Shown: positions 25,276 to 34,733 of the stretch, piece by piece
Position numbering within the stretch: the stretch's first letter is position 1
How the letters are laid out: the number at the start of each line of letters is the position of its first letter
NCBI RefSeq assembly: GCF_006494425.1
Contig: NZ_VHIV01000001.1
Coordinates: 930,001 to 994,000, forward strand
Reading direction: 5' to 3'
From: Bacillus dicomae
GTDB taxonomy: Bacteria > Bacillota > Bacilli > Bacillales > Bacillaceae_G
DNA: 64,000 nt
Translations under genes and position numbers: made by a program
Notes under the pieces: generated by a model
What the model was told of the DNA's origin: nothing
Databases searched by the model: none
Seen by the model: only the letters and a program-made list of their open reading frames with translations

Positions 25276-25295
25276 TTTAGAGCTTAAGCTCTAAA
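25276..25295. repeat. Perfect palindrome before kdgA
   Basis: TTTAGAGCTTAAGCTCTAAA, 15 bases before the ribosome site. It lacks a T-tract after it, so it is more like an operator or RNA stability stem than a terminator. Confidence 0.5.
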
Positions 25296-25310
25296 AAATG
25301 GAGGCACTTT

Positions 25311-25961
25311 ATGAAAAGGGTTACTGTATTAAATAAACTGAAAAAGAGTGGTGTGATTGCTGTTTTGAGAGCGCATACAAAAGATGAGGCTCTTAAAGTT
25401 ACTGAGGCAGTCATTAATGGAGGGATTACTGGTATTGAAGTAACCTTTTCTGTACCACAAGCTGAAGAGGTCGTTCGTAAAATAAGGGAATTACATAGTG
25501 ACTGTGAAGAGTTGGTGATTGGTGCAGGAACTGTTCTTGATGCGATAACGGCACGTATAGCTATTTTGGCTGGAGCTGAGTATATTGTCAGTCCAGCATT
25601 TGATAAAGAAACAGCAGAGATTTGTAATCTTTATCAAGTTCCATATTTACCTGGATGTATGACAATTACGGAAATAAGTACAGCATTAAAAGCGGGAGTC
25701 GACATTGTGAAATTATTTCCAGGAAGTTCGTATAATCCAAGCTTTATAAATGCAGTGAAGGGTCCCCTGCCACAAGTTAATATTATGCCTACTGGTGGGA
25801 TAAATATTGAGAATATGCATCAATGGTTTGAACGTGGATGTGTAGCTATAGGTGTGGGAGGAGATTTACTAGCTCCTGCTCAAAATGGGGATTATGCTAA
25901 AGTCTCAGAACTTGCAAGAGAGTATGTGGATAAGTTAGCAGAGATCAGAAAGGGTGCCTAA
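25311..25961 (+). CDS. eda: KDPG/KHG aldolase
   Basis: A 216-residue class I aldolase that splits 2-keto-3-deoxy-6-phosphogluconate into pyruvate and glyceraldehyde 3-phosphate, last step of uronate catabolism. Arg20, GIEVTF with Glu43, and DIVKLFPGSS with the Schiff-base Lys134 are visible; MPTGGI binds the phosphate. ATG has GGAGGC upstream. The kinase gene begins two bases after the stop, so they are tightly coupled. Also called kdgA in Bacillus. Confidence 0.93.
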   Translation: MKRVTVLNKLKKSGVIAVLRAHTKDEALKVTEAVINGGITGIEVTFSVPQAEEVVRKIRELHSDCEELVIGAGTVLDAITARIAILAGAEYIVSPAFDKETAEICNLYQVPYLPGCMTITEISTALKAGVDIVKLFPGSSYNPSFINAVKGPLPQVNIMPTGGINIENMHQWFERGCVAIGVGGDLLAPAQNGDYAKVSELAREYVDKLAEIRKGA

Positions 25962-25963
25962 TT

Positions 25964-26968
25964 ATGGGGCGAATTATAACACTAGGTGAGATTATGCTTC
26001 GTTTATCCACTAATGAAGGAACTAGAATAACTGAAGCTAATTCTTTTAAAGCACATTATGGTGGTAGCGAAGCTAATGTAGCAATAAATTTAGCGAATTT
26101 TAACCACCAAGTTTCTTTTGCTAGTAAGGTACCTTCAAATTTATTAGGTAAAGCTGTTCAACAGCATTTACAAAATTATGGGGTGGATACCAGTAATTTA
26201 TTGAAAGGTGGTTTACGTTTAGGAACGTACTATCTGGAAAGGGGTACAGGTAAAAGGGCTTCATTGGTTTTGTATGACCGAGCATATTCTAGTTTTGCAC
26301 AGATGAAAAATGTGGAGTGGAATATAGATGATTTATTCAAAAATGTATCATTATTTCATGTTTCGGGAATTAGCCTTGCTTTATCAGATTCAATGACTGA
26401 TCTCATTCTAGGATTAATCAAAGAGGCCAAAAAGCGTCAAATTAAGGTGAGTTTTGATATTAATTATCGATCTAATTTATGGAACTATGAACGCGCATCG
26501 AAAACACTGAATAAAATTTTACCTTATGTAGATTACTGTTCTGCAGGGAAAAAGGATGCTCTCTATTTAATAGGGATTCCTGAAAATAAGACGCAACAAT
26601 CAGATTTAGAATATTATTATGAGCAAATGCATAACAAGTATCCTAATATTGAAGTCTTATACTCTACATTAAGGGATGTTCATTCTGCTAGTTCGAATGA
26701 TCTTCAGGGCACATTATGGAAAAATCATTTTCTGTATACTTCGAAGGTGTACCACATTAATCCTATTGTGGATCGTGTTGGTGGGGGAGATGCTTTTGTT
26801 GCTGGAATTTTACACGGATTATTGGAAGAAAAAGATCCGGATTATACAGTTTCATTTGCTACCGCAGCATCTAGTTTAAAGCATACGATTCATGGTGATT
26901 GTAATCAGTTTTCTATCTTGGAAGTAGAAGAGTTTATGAGAAATGAGTCAGGAAATATTGTTAGATAA
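25964..26968 (+). CDS. kdgK: 2-keto-3-deoxygluconate kinase (PfkB family)
   Basis: A 334-residue ribokinase-family sugar kinase making KDPG from KDG. GGSEANVAINLANF near residue 30 is the PfkB N-terminal signature and VDRVGGGDAFVAGILHG near 268 the C-terminal one, with catalytic Asp in GGGDAF. Placement between the KDPG aldolase and KduI makes KDG the natural substrate. The ribosome site lies in the end of eda. Confidence 0.92.
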   Translation: MGRIITLGEIMLRLSTNEGTRITEANSFKAHYGGSEANVAINLANFNHQVSFASKVPSNLLGKAVQQHLQNYGVDTSNLLKGGLRLGTYYLERGTGKRASLVLYDRAYSSFAQMKNVEWNIDDLFKNVSLFHVSGISLALSDSMTDLILGLIKEAKKRQIKVSFDINYRSNLWNYERASKTLNKILPYVDYCSAGKKDALYLIGIPENKTQQSDLEYYYEQMHNKYPNIEVLYSTLRDVHSASSNDLQGTLWKNHFLYTSKVYHINPIVDRVGGGDAFVAGILHGLLEEKDPDYTVSFATAASSLKHTIHGDCNQFSILEVEEFMRNESGNIVR

Positions 26969-26999
26969 AATACTAAAAAGTGATAGGAGAATATATATT

Positions 27000-27830
27000 A
27001 TGGAAACACGTTATACACATAGTCCAATGGATATTCGTCATTATTCTACAGATCAACTAAGACAGGAATTTTTAGTAGAGCGAAACTTTGCACCGGGAGA
27101 AGTTATTCTTACATATACACATAATGATCGAATGATTTTTGGGGGAGTAACGCCAACTGAAAAACCTTTGAGTATTGAGTTGTCTACTGAATTGGGAGTT
27201 TCTTATTTTTTAGAACGCCGTGAATTAGGTGTTATAAATATTGGTGGACCAGGATCTATCATAATTGATGGTACAGAAGAAAGTATGAAAAAACAAGATG
27301 GTTACTATATTGGAAAAGAAACAAGGGAAGTAGTCTTTAAGTCAGATGATCAGTCAAATCCTGCGAAATTCTATTGTGTTTCAGTACCTGCACATCATAA
27401 ATATCGAAATGTACGTATAAGCATTGATGAAATAAAACCTATGGAAACAGGGGACTCTGCAACATTAAATAAGCGTAAAATCTATCAATATATTCATCCG
27501 AATGTTTGTGAAAGTTGTCAACTACAGATGGGGTATACCATTTTAGAACCAGGAAGCAGCTGGAATACAATGCCTTGCCATACCCATGAACGTCGAATGG
27601 AAACTTACTTGTATTTTGATATGAAACCGGATACACGAGTGTTCCATTTTATGGGTAAACCTGATGAAACTAAACATTTGGTAATGAAAAATGAACAGGC
27701 GACAATTTCTCCAAGTTGGTCAATTCACTCTGGTGTTGGTACAAGTGATTATACATTTATTTGGGCAATGTGTGGAGAAAACATTACTTATAGTGATATG
27801 GACATGGTCGAGATGGATCAGTTGAAATAG
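27000..27830 (+). CDS. kduI: 4-deoxy-L-threo-5-hexosulose-uronate ketol-isomerase
   Basis: A 276-residue cupin-type isomerase converting the open-chain 4-deoxy uronate (DKI) to 2,5-diketo-3-deoxygluconate. CHTHERRMETYLYF holds zinc ligands H194, H196 and E201, and WSIHSG supplies the fourth. Length equals that of the E. coli enzyme. ATG 27000 has AGGAGA 8 bases upstream; a frame from 26943 overlaps kdgK and lacks a site. It handles unsaturated uronates released by the glucuronyl hydrolase encoded downstream. Confidence 0.95.
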   Translation: METRYTHSPMDIRHYSTDQLRQEFLVERNFAPGEVILTYTHNDRMIFGGVTPTEKPLSIELSTELGVSYFLERRELGVINIGGPGSIIIDGTEESMKKQDGYYIGKETREVVFKSDDQSNPAKFYCVSVPAHHKYRNVRISIDEIKPMETGDSATLNKRKIYQYIHPNVCESCQLQMGYTILEPGSSWNTMPCHTHERRMETYLYFDMKPDTRVFHFMGKPDETKHLVMKNEQATISPSWSIHSGVGTSDYTFIWAMCGENITYSDMDMVEMDQLK

Positions 27831-27862
27831 TAGGATTGATACAATTAAAGGAGGACTAGAAC

Positions 27863-28639
27863 ATGAACTTAAATGAATTTTCAATGGATTTCTTTAGTTT
27901 GAAAGGGAAGGTAGCTATTGTTACTGGAGGAAATACAGGATTAGGTCAAGGATATGCAGTAGCATTAGCGAAAGCTGGGGCAGATCTATATATTGCAGCA
28001 TCTGGTGACAATTGGGATGAAACTCGTCAATTGATTGAGGAATGTGGACAACGAGTTGAATTCATTCAAGTAGATTTAACACAAGATGATGCAGCAGAAA
28101 AAGTGGTGCAAGGTTGTTTAGACAATTTCGGGAAAATTGATATTTTAATTAATAATGCAGGTACAATTCGTCGTGCACCATTGCTTGAATACAAGAAGGA
28201 AGATTGGAATGCCGTGATGAGCATTAACTTGAATACTGTTTATTTACTAAGTCAAGCAGTAGCTCGTGTCATGGCAGAGCAAAAGAGTGGGAAAATCATA
28301 AATATTGCTTCTATGTTGTCTTTCCAGGGAGGAAAATTTGTACCGCCTTATACTGCCAGCAAACATGGGGTGGCAGGATTAACGAAAGCATTTGCTAACG
28401 AATTAAGTAAATATAATATTCAAGTAAACGCAATTGCTCCTGGCTATATAGCAACAGCTAATACTGCCCCAATTCGTGCGGATGAACAACGGAATAAAGA
28501 AATTTTAGATCGTATCCCAGCTGAAAGATGGGGAGTACCATTCGATTTAATGGGTACAGCTGTATTTTTATCAAGTAAAGCGTCAGATTATGTAACAGGC
28601 CATATTCTAGCTGTTGATGGTGGATGGTTAGTGCGTTAA
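27863..28639 (+). CDS. kduD: 2-deoxy-D-gluconate 3-dehydrogenase / KDG 5-dehydrogenase (SDR)
   Basis: A 258-residue short-chain dehydrogenase reducing 2,5-diketo-3-deoxygluconate to KDG with NAD(P)H. TGGNTGLGQG near 21-30 binds the cofactor, NNAGTIRRAP follows, and YTASKHG carries the catalytic Tyr and Lys. The order kduI-kduD with kdgK and eda completes the four-step uronate route. AAAGGAGG precedes the ATG. This is the last gene before a 218-base gap to the PTS genes. Confidence 0.93.
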   Translation: MNLNEFSMDFFSLKGKVAIVTGGNTGLGQGYAVALAKAGADLYIAASGDNWDETRQLIEECGQRVEFIQVDLTQDDAAEKVVQGCLDNFGKIDILINNAGTIRRAPLLEYKKEDWNAVMSINLNTVYLLSQAVARVMAEQKSGKIINIASMLSFQGGKFVPPYTASKHGVAGLTKAFANELSKYNIQVNAIAPGYIATANTAPIRADEQRNKEILDRIPAERWGVPFDLMGTAVFLSSKASDYVTGHILAVDGGWLVR

Positions 28640-28857
28640 TTAGTTTTAAGCTCTATAGCGAATATTTTTTGGGCGATTCAAGAACACTTTGGTTGTTAGA
28701 AACATCTGAATATAAGTTGTGAACCTTTTTGAAAGGGCATACATTATGTTGGATAGAGCCGGTAAATTGAATATATTGATGAGTAAAAGGGTTAGAATTA
28801 CTTAATCAAGAGTGTTGAATTTGAAAAAATACTAGTCCATTAGAAGGGAAGTTATTT
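28640..28857. other. Gap between uronate and PTS genes
   Basis: No gene or clear terminator seen. It may carry a second promoter for the PTS genes; read-through from kduD is also possible. Confidence 0.35.
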
Positions 28858-29289
28858 ATGGATATACTGATTCTTTCACATGCTGGTGTTGCAAGTGGGT
28901 TGAAGAAAGCTGCACAAATGATTTTAGGGGAACAAAAAAACTTACACGCTCTAGAATTAACTGAAGAGAATGGAATTACTTCTTTTAGTGATCAACTACA
29001 AGAATTCTTGGAAAGATGGAATGAAAATCAATCGAATAAGTTGCTTATTTTTGCTGACCTTAAGGGGGGAACACCTTTTAATCAGGCTGTATTTTGGGCA
29101 TCAAAATTAAAGTTGAATCAACGTATTAGCATAATCAGTGGTGTAAACCTACCAATTGTAATAGAAGCAATATATTGTAATCAAGAAAAATCATTAGAAG
29201 AGCTGTCAAAAGAATTAATAGAAGGTGCGAAAAATGGAATTGATATACCAGAAATAGAGATTGATAGTGTAAATGCTTTAGATGAATAG
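28858..29289 (+). CDS. PTS EIIA component, mannose/fructose family
   Basis: A 143-residue cytosolic phosphocarrier. MDILILSHAGVASGLKKAA has the phospho-accepting His8 typical of mannose-family EIIA, and FADLKGGTPFNQAVFWA is the other family landmark. It receives phosphate from HPr and passes it to EIIB. First of four PTS genes in the order IIA-IIC-IID-IIB. Confidence 0.9.
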   Translation: MDILILSHAGVASGLKKAAQMILGEQKNLHALELTEENGITSFSDQLQEFLERWNENQSNKLLIFADLKGGTPFNQAVFWASKLKLNQRISIISGVNLPIVIEAIYCNQEKSLEELSKELIEGAKNGIDIPEIEIDSVNALDE

Positions 29290-29304
29290 AGAGGAGAATA
29301 GCCA

Positions 29305-30081
29305 ATGGTAAGCGTTGAATGGTGGCAAATTGTTTTAATAACGCTATATTCTGGATTCGCCATTTATGATGGAAACAATACAACGTTTGGTTTTGTAAAG
29401 CCAACAATGGCAGGATTTTTCGCAGGGCTAATTTTAGGGGACATTCAAACGGGTTTAATTGTAGGGGGAACGTTAAACTTATTGGTTTTAGGTGTGGGTA
29501 ACTTTGGGGGAGCCTCTATACCAGATTATATGACAGGCGCTTTATTGGGAACAGCTTTTACAGTTATGAGTGGGCAAGATGCTAAATTTGGAGCAACACT
29601 GGCAATTCCCATTGGACTACTAATGGTGCAATTAGATGTTCTGGCTCGTTTTACGAATACTTTTTTCCAGCATAAAGCTGAAAAATTAGTAGCGGAAGGA
29701 AAATTAAAAAAGGCATCCTATATGAACCTATGGGGAATTGTCCCAACTTCCTTATCAAGAATGATACCTGTGTTTCTAGCTTTAGTATTTGGTGCCAAAT
29801 TTGTTCAAGCAATTGTAGATAATATTCCAAAGTGGCTTATGGGTGGTTTACAAGTAGCTGGGGGATTGCTTCCTGCATTAGGTATTGCAATTCTATTGAA
29901 ATACTTACCTATAAAACAAAATATCGCCTTTTTGATTATTGGTTTCTTCTTAGCGGCTTATTTAAAAGTACCTGTATTAGGTGTTGCTTTAATCGGGTTA
30001 GCAATGGCAATAATTTATTTCCAAACCTTTATGAAAGATAGCGATTATGCGACTGATGATGGAGGAATGGGAGATGAGTAA
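29305..30081 (+). CDS. PTS EIIC component, mannose/sorbose family
   Basis: A 258-residue membrane protein with about seven hydrophobic segments. MAGFFAGLILGDIQTGLIVG followed by GGTLNLLVLGVGNFGGASIP is the conserved EII-Sor permease pattern of the AgaC/SorA type. It forms the sugar channel together with EIID. AGAGGAG precedes the ATG, 15 bases after the EIIA stop. Relatives in streptococcal hyaluronate loci carry unsaturated disaccharides; the same cargo is inferred here. Confidence 0.9.
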   Translation: MVSVEWWQIVLITLYSGFAIYDGNNTTFGFVKPTMAGFFAGLILGDIQTGLIVGGTLNLLVLGVGNFGGASIPDYMTGALLGTAFTVMSGQDAKFGATLAIPIGLLMVQLDVLARFTNTFFQHKAEKLVAEGKLKKASYMNLWGIVPTSLSRMIPVFLALVFGAKFVQAIVDNIPKWLMGGLQVAGGLLPALGIAILLKYLPIKQNIAFLIIGFFLAAYLKVPVLGVALIGLAMAIIYFQTFMKDSDYATDDGGMGDE

Positions 30082-30868
30082 AAATATAGTAGATAAAGAT
30101 TTAAACAAGGTATTTTGGCGTTGGTATTTCTTCGGTCAAACAGGATGGAACTATGAGAAAATGCAAGGCTTAGGCTATTACTATAGCATTTATCCATTGC
30201 TAGAAAGCATATATAGTGAGGAAGAAGAAAGAAAAAGAGCAGCAATAAATCAATTGCAGTTTTTTAACACGAATAATTCTACAGCTCCCGTTATTCTAGG
30301 CCTAGATGTAGCCTTAGAAAAAGAGAAGGGGATTGAATCTATTGATACAGTAGCGTCGCTTAAAACTGGATTAATGGGACCGCTAGCAGGAATTGGTGAT
30401 ACCTTATTCTTTGTAATTCCAACCACTATTGTTGGCTCCATTGCGTCTTATTTAGCACTAGAGGGAAATCCAATTGCTCTGATTTTATGGATCTTATTTG
30501 GATGTGTCAGATTGGGATTTATGAGATTCTTTGTATGGACAGGTTATAAAGAAGGAGCAAAACTTGTTGGTGAGTTAGGGAATCGTTTGAAAAAAATAAC
30601 TCAATCCGCAAATATACTGGGAATCACCGTTGTAGGAGCATTGATTCCTTCAGTAGTTAAGGCCACTTTTGGTTATGAGTTTACCAAAGGTGAAGTTACT
30701 TTAAAATTACAGGATCTTGCTAATCAAATTATGCCTGGTTTAGCACCAGCTCTTGTAGTCTTTTTAACATATTGGTTATTAGGTAGAAAGAAAATGAATT
30801 CTACTCGTGTTATCTTTTTATTGATTTTTATAGGAATTATTGCTTATAATTTAAAAATTTTCGTTTAA
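30074..30868 (+). CDS. PTS EIID component, mannose family
   Basis: A 264-residue membrane protein. FWRWYFFGQTGWNYEKMQGLGY near the N terminus (first part) and LKTGLMGPLAGIGDTLFF are the hallmarks of EIID. The ATG 30074 overlaps the end of EIIC and has GGGAG upstream, so translation is coupled. Only the mannose family has this fourth subunit. Confidence 0.92.
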   Translation: MSKNIVDKDLNKVFWRWYFFGQTGWNYEKMQGLGYYYSIYPLLESIYSEEEERKRAAINQLQFFNTNNSTAPVILGLDVALEKEKGIESIDTVASLKTGLMGPLAGIGDTLFFVIPTTIVGSIASYLALEGNPIALILWILFGCVRLGFMRFFVWTGYKEGAKLVGELGNRLKKITQSANILGITVVGALIPSVVKATFGYEFTKGEVTLKLQDLANQIMPGLAPALVVFLTYWLLGRKKMNSTRVIFLLIFIGIIAYNLKIFV

Positions 30869-30883
30869 GGGGAGTGTTTAGTA

Positions 30884-31363
30884 ATGGAAGGAATCGTACA
30901 TATTAGAGTTGATGATAGACTTATTCATGGGCAAGTTGCAACAAGATGGGCAACAGGTTTAAGAGTAAATCGTATTATGATTATCGATGATAAAGTTGCA
31001 GTTAATGATGATGAGAAATCAATTTTAAGAATGGCGGCACCAGCTGGTGTTAATACGTCCATTTTAACCTTTGAAAAAGGCCTTAATAATGTGAAAAATG
31101 GGAATTATAAAGGGCAAAGAGTGTTATTAATTGTGAAGACTCCTGAAATTTTAGTGCAATTAATGAATGGTGGATTAGCATTAAAAGAGGTAAACATCGG
31201 TAATATGTCTAGTCGTCCAGGAACAACTCAAATTAAAAAATCAATTAGTATGACTGAGAGTGAAAAAGTAGCTGTGCAACAGTTATTAAGCCAAGGTGTA
31301 AAAGTTACTGCACAGATGGTTCCAGAAGAATCTGATGCAAGTATTGAGGGATTTTTAAATTGA
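30884..31363 (+). CDS. PTS EIIB component, mannose/sorbose family
   Basis: A 159-residue cytosolic subunit. VDDRLIHGQVATRWA carries the phospho-His15 typical of mannose-family EIIB. It phosphorylates the sugar as it crosses EIIC-EIID. GGGGAG precedes the ATG. Last gene before a hairpin that separates the PTS from the hydrolase genes. Confidence 0.92.
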   Translation: MEGIVHIRVDDRLIHGQVATRWATGLRVNRIMIIDDKVAVNDDEKSILRMAAPAGVNTSILTFEKGLNNVKNGNYKGQRVLLIVKTPEILVQLMNGGLALKEVNIGNMSSRPGTTQIKKSISMTESEKVAVQQLLSQGVKVTAQMVPEESDASIEGFLN

Positions 31364-31390
31364 ATAATATGTAAGGATAAATAAAAACTA

Positions 31391-31432
31391 AAAACATCAC
31401 TCGTTTTATGAAAAATGAGTGATGTTTTCACA
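31391..31432 (+). terminator. Hairpin after the PTS genes
   Basis: Twelve-base stem AAAACATCACTC / GAGTGATGTTTT with a short T-tract. It may act as a partial terminator or an mRNA stability stem between the PTS and ugl. Confidence 0.65.
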
Positions 31433-31496
31433 TAGTGAGGTTAAAAGAATAAGAGGGTTTAGATGTAAAGATTGAATTGTTGGAGAGGAGACTAAC

Positions 31497-32663
31497 ATGT
31501 CTATACTATCGAAAAATATAGAGATATTTAAAGAAAAAGGAAAGGCATTAGATCGAAATAGTATAAAAGCAGAATTAGATTGGATATGTGAAAAGCTGGA
31601 AAAGAACATAGGACGCTTTGGGACAAGCTATCCATCTGCCTGTGCAACAAATGGAAAATATAGAATAAAAGGAAATGATGATTGGACGAATGGATTTTGG
31701 ACAGGGATGCTATGGATTGCCTATGAATATTCGAAAAAAGATATTTTTAAATCAATAGCACTAAAAAACATTGAAAGTTTTAAAGATAGACTAGATAAGA
31801 ATTTTGTTGTAGATCATCATGACCTAGGATTCTTATACAGTTTATCAGTTGTTGCTGGTTATAAGGTGACATTAGATGAATCTTTTACCCCAATTATTAT
31901 TCAAGCTGCCGATAAGCTAATAAGTCGTTTTCATGACAAAGGGAATTTTATTCAGGCTTGGGGAAATCTTAATGATCCTGATGAGTACCGTTTGATTATT
32001 GACTCATTATTAAATCTGCCTTTATTGTTTATGGCAACGAAATTGACAGGTGATCAATGTTATAAACATATAGCAGAACAACATTTTCAACAAGTAACGG
32101 AAACGATTATAAGGGAAGATGCATCCACGTATCATACATTTTATTTTGATCCTATTACAGGAGAAGCTTCATATGGAGCTACCCATCAAGGTTATACTAA
32201 TTCTTCCTGTTGGGCACGTGGGCAAGCATGGGCTATTTTAGGTTTACCTATGGGGTTTAATTATATGCTTAATCATGTAGACCAAAAACAATATGAAGAC
32301 ATTACAAATTATTTTATTAGTAAATTATCGAATGGTTTGGTTCCATATTGGGATCTTACTTTTACAGATGAAGATAATCAGCCGTTGGATAGTTCTGCAA
32401 TGGCAATTGCCGCATGTGGTTTACTCGAAGCTCAAGCAAGTAATATGTATGAGGAATCTGCATCCATTGCTCGTGGAATGATTCAAGTACTTAGGGAACA
32501 GTGCACGATAAAAAATGATGAGGATAATGAAGGAATCTTACAACATGGTGTTTATGCATATGCAGAAGGAAAAGGGATTGATGAACCTAATTTATGGGGG
32601 GATTATTTTTACTTAGAAGCGTTGTATCGTATGTTTAATCCAACGTGGGCAACATATTGGTAA
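31497..32663 (+). CDS. ugl: Unsaturated glucuronyl hydrolase (GH88)
   Basis: A 388-residue cytosolic enzyme that hydrolyses unsaturated uronyl residues from disaccharides made by polysaccharide lyases, releasing amino sugar and the 4-deoxy uronate used by KduI. HHDLGFLY with Asp109 and IIDSLLNLPLL with Asp169 match the two catalytic aspartates of UGL enzymes (D88 and D149 in the Bacillus sp. GL1 enzyme, the same 60-61 spacing). WARGQAWAILG is also typical. No signal peptide, in line with import of the disaccharide by the PTS first. GGAGAGGAG precedes the ATG. Confidence 0.93.
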   Translation: MSILSKNIEIFKEKGKALDRNSIKAELDWICEKLEKNIGRFGTSYPSACATNGKYRIKGNDDWTNGFWTGMLWIAYEYSKKDIFKSIALKNIESFKDRLDKNFVVDHHDLGFLYSLSVVAGYKVTLDESFTPIIIQAADKLISRFHDKGNFIQAWGNLNDPDEYRLIIDSLLNLPLLFMATKLTGDQCYKHIAEQHFQQVTETIIREDASTYHTFYFDPITGEASYGATHQGYTNSSCWARGQAWAILGLPMGFNYMLNHVDQKQYEDITNYFISKLSNGLVPYWDLTFTDEDNQPLDSSAMAIAACGLLEAQASNMYEESASIARGMIQVLREQCTIKNDEDNEGILQHGVYAYAEGKGIDEPNLWGDYFYLEALYRMFNPTWATYW

Positions 32664-32721
32664 GTATAAATGTTAATAAAGTTATTAAGGTATCATGATT
32701 TGAAATACTGGGGGATAAACT

Positions 32722-34497
32722 ATGAAATCATTTGAAATTGGGAAAGATTTTATGCTAGATGGTGAGCCTATAAAGATTATATCAGGTGCTCTTCACTATT
32801 TCAGGATTGTTCCAGAATACTGGGATCATAGTCTTTATAACTTGAAGGCACTAGGATGTAATACAGTAGAGACGTATGTTCCATGGAATATGCATGAACC
32901 CAAAGAAGGGATATTTAATTTTGAAGGTATAGCAGATCTTATGAAATATGTACAATTAGCTCAAAAATATGGATTAATGGTTATTTTACGTCCTACTCCT
33001 TATATTTGTGCAGAATGGGAGTTTGGTGGATTACCTGCTTGGTTACTAAAGTATAAAGATATAAGGGTTAGAAGTAATACGAACTTGTTCTTAAATAAAG
33101 TGGAAAACTTTTATAAAGTTCTCCTACCAATGGTAACCCCATTACAAGTAGAGAATGGTGGACCAATTATTATGATGCAAGTAGAAAATGAATATGGTTC
33201 ATTTGGAAATGACAAAGAGTATGTAAGAAGTATAAAAAAAATAATGAGAGATTTAGGCGTTACGGTTCCACTTTTTACTTCAGATGGTGCATGGCAAGAG
33301 GCTTTAGAATCAGGGAGCCTGATCGATGACGATGTTTTAGTAACGGGTAATTTTGGCTCACGCTCTAATGAAAATTTAAATGAGCTTGAAAGTTTTATTA
33401 AAGAAAATAAAAAAGAATGGCCATTAATGTGTATGGAATTTTGGGATGGCTGGTTTAATCGATGGGGTATGGAAATTATTCAGCGTGATGGCAGTGAATT
33501 AGCAGAAGAAGTTAAGGAACTATTGAAGAGAGCTAGTATTAATTTCTATATGTTTCAAGGTGGTACTAATTTTGGGTTTATGAATGGTTGTTCGTCGAGG
33601 GAAAATGTGGATTTACCACAAATTACTTCATATGATTATGATGCATTATTGACAGAATGGGGAGAGCCAACGCCAAAATATTATGCTGTTCAGAGAGCTA
33701 TTAAAGAAGTTTGTTCAGATGTAGACCAATTTGAACCGCGCATTTTACCACGTGCAAATTATGGGGAAATTAAATTGAATCGTAAAGTATCACTATTTTC
33801 AACATTAGAGAAAATAGCGAAGAAGAGACACAATTCTTATACATTAACAATGGAAGATATGGATCAGCAGTATGGTTATATTTTATATCGAACATTTTTA
33901 AAAGGGCCAAAAAATATAGAAAAATGTAAGGTAGTAGATGCTAGAGATCGTGTACATTTGTTCCTGAATGAACAATTAGTAGACACCCAATATAGGGATG
34001 AGATTGGTAGAGAGGTATCGTTAGATTTAACTAAGGAAGAAAATACGTTGGATATTTTAGTAGAAAATATGGGACGTGTTAATTATGGGGCAAGATTGTT
34101 GTCTCCAACGCAAAGAAAAGGTATCTCCTCAGGTGTAATGGTTGATATACATTTACAATCAAACTGGGAGCATTATGCACTTGAATTTGATAATCTTGAT
34201 GAGGTTGATTTCAACGGTCAATGGGAACCTAATACACCTAGTTTTTATGAATACACATTTAATGTACAAGAATTAAAAGATACATTTTTAGACTGTAGTA
34301 AGTTGGGAAAAGGATTTGTTGTTTTGAATGGGTTTAATTTAGGTAAGTATTGGGATGTAGGTCCAACAGGTTATTTATATATCCCGGCTCCTTTATTAAT
34401 AAAGGGAGAAAATAAGTTGATTGTCTTCGAAACGGAAGGGAATTATGAGGAAGAACTTTATTTAAGGGAAAATCCAATTTATTTAGATATAAAATAA
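32722..34497 (+). CDS. Beta-galactosidase (GH35)
   Basis: A 591-residue enzyme without a signal peptide. SGALHYFRI and ETYVPWNMHEP open the TIM barrel; QVENEYGSFG carries acid/base Glu157 and MCMEFWDGWF the nucleophile Glu239. Beta-rich jelly-roll domains follow. GH35 enzymes such as streptococcal BgaC cleave terminal beta-galactose, often beta-1,3 linked to an amino sugar. Here it lies between ugl and a PL8 lyase and ahead of galM-galK-galT, so galactose-capped or galactose-containing host glycans are a likely target. GGGGGAT precedes ATG. Confidence 0.92.
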   Translation: MKSFEIGKDFMLDGEPIKIISGALHYFRIVPEYWDHSLYNLKALGCNTVETYVPWNMHEPKEGIFNFEGIADLMKYVQLAQKYGLMVILRPTPYICAEWEFGGLPAWLLKYKDIRVRSNTNLFLNKVENFYKVLLPMVTPLQVENGGPIIMMQVENEYGSFGNDKEYVRSIKKIMRDLGVTVPLFTSDGAWQEALESGSLIDDDVLVTGNFGSRSNENLNELESFIKENKKEWPLMCMEFWDGWFNRWGMEIIQRDGSELAEEVKELLKRASINFYMFQGGTNFGFMNGCSSRENVDLPQITSYDYDALLTEWGEPTPKYYAVQRAIKEVCSDVDQFEPRILPRANYGEIKLNRKVSLFSTLEKIAKKRHNSYTLTMEDMDQQYGYILYRTFLKGPKNIEKCKVVDARDRVHLFLNEQLVDTQYRDEIGREVSLDLTKEENTLDILVENMGRVNYGARLLSPTQRKGISSGVMVDIHLQSNWEHYALEFDNLDEVDFNGQWEPNTPSFYEYTFNVQELKDTFLDCSKLGKGFVVLNGFNLGKYWDVGPTGYLYIPAPLLIKGENKLIVFETEGNYEEELYLRENPIYLDIK

Positions 34498-34733
34498 ACA
34501 TTTCTAGTATTTTGTTAGATATTTCTCAGCGTTATAATGGGCAGCTTTGATGAAAGGATTAGCTAAAGCGTATAGTTTAAAAAAATTAATGTAGATTATT
34601 ACGTTTTTAGCTGATTAACAGACTGAATTTTCGTAATGTACAAACTTTTTGAAGAGGTATTATTTGAAATGAAATCTTTAAACACGGAATGAATGAATGA
34701 TTCATTATTAAAGTGATAAAGGAGAACGGTTTC

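Noticed and set aside
34690-34710. AATGAATGATTCATT dyad before the PL8 gene as an operator
   Set aside because: Short and AT-rich; not repeated at other promoters of the cluster, so support is too weak.
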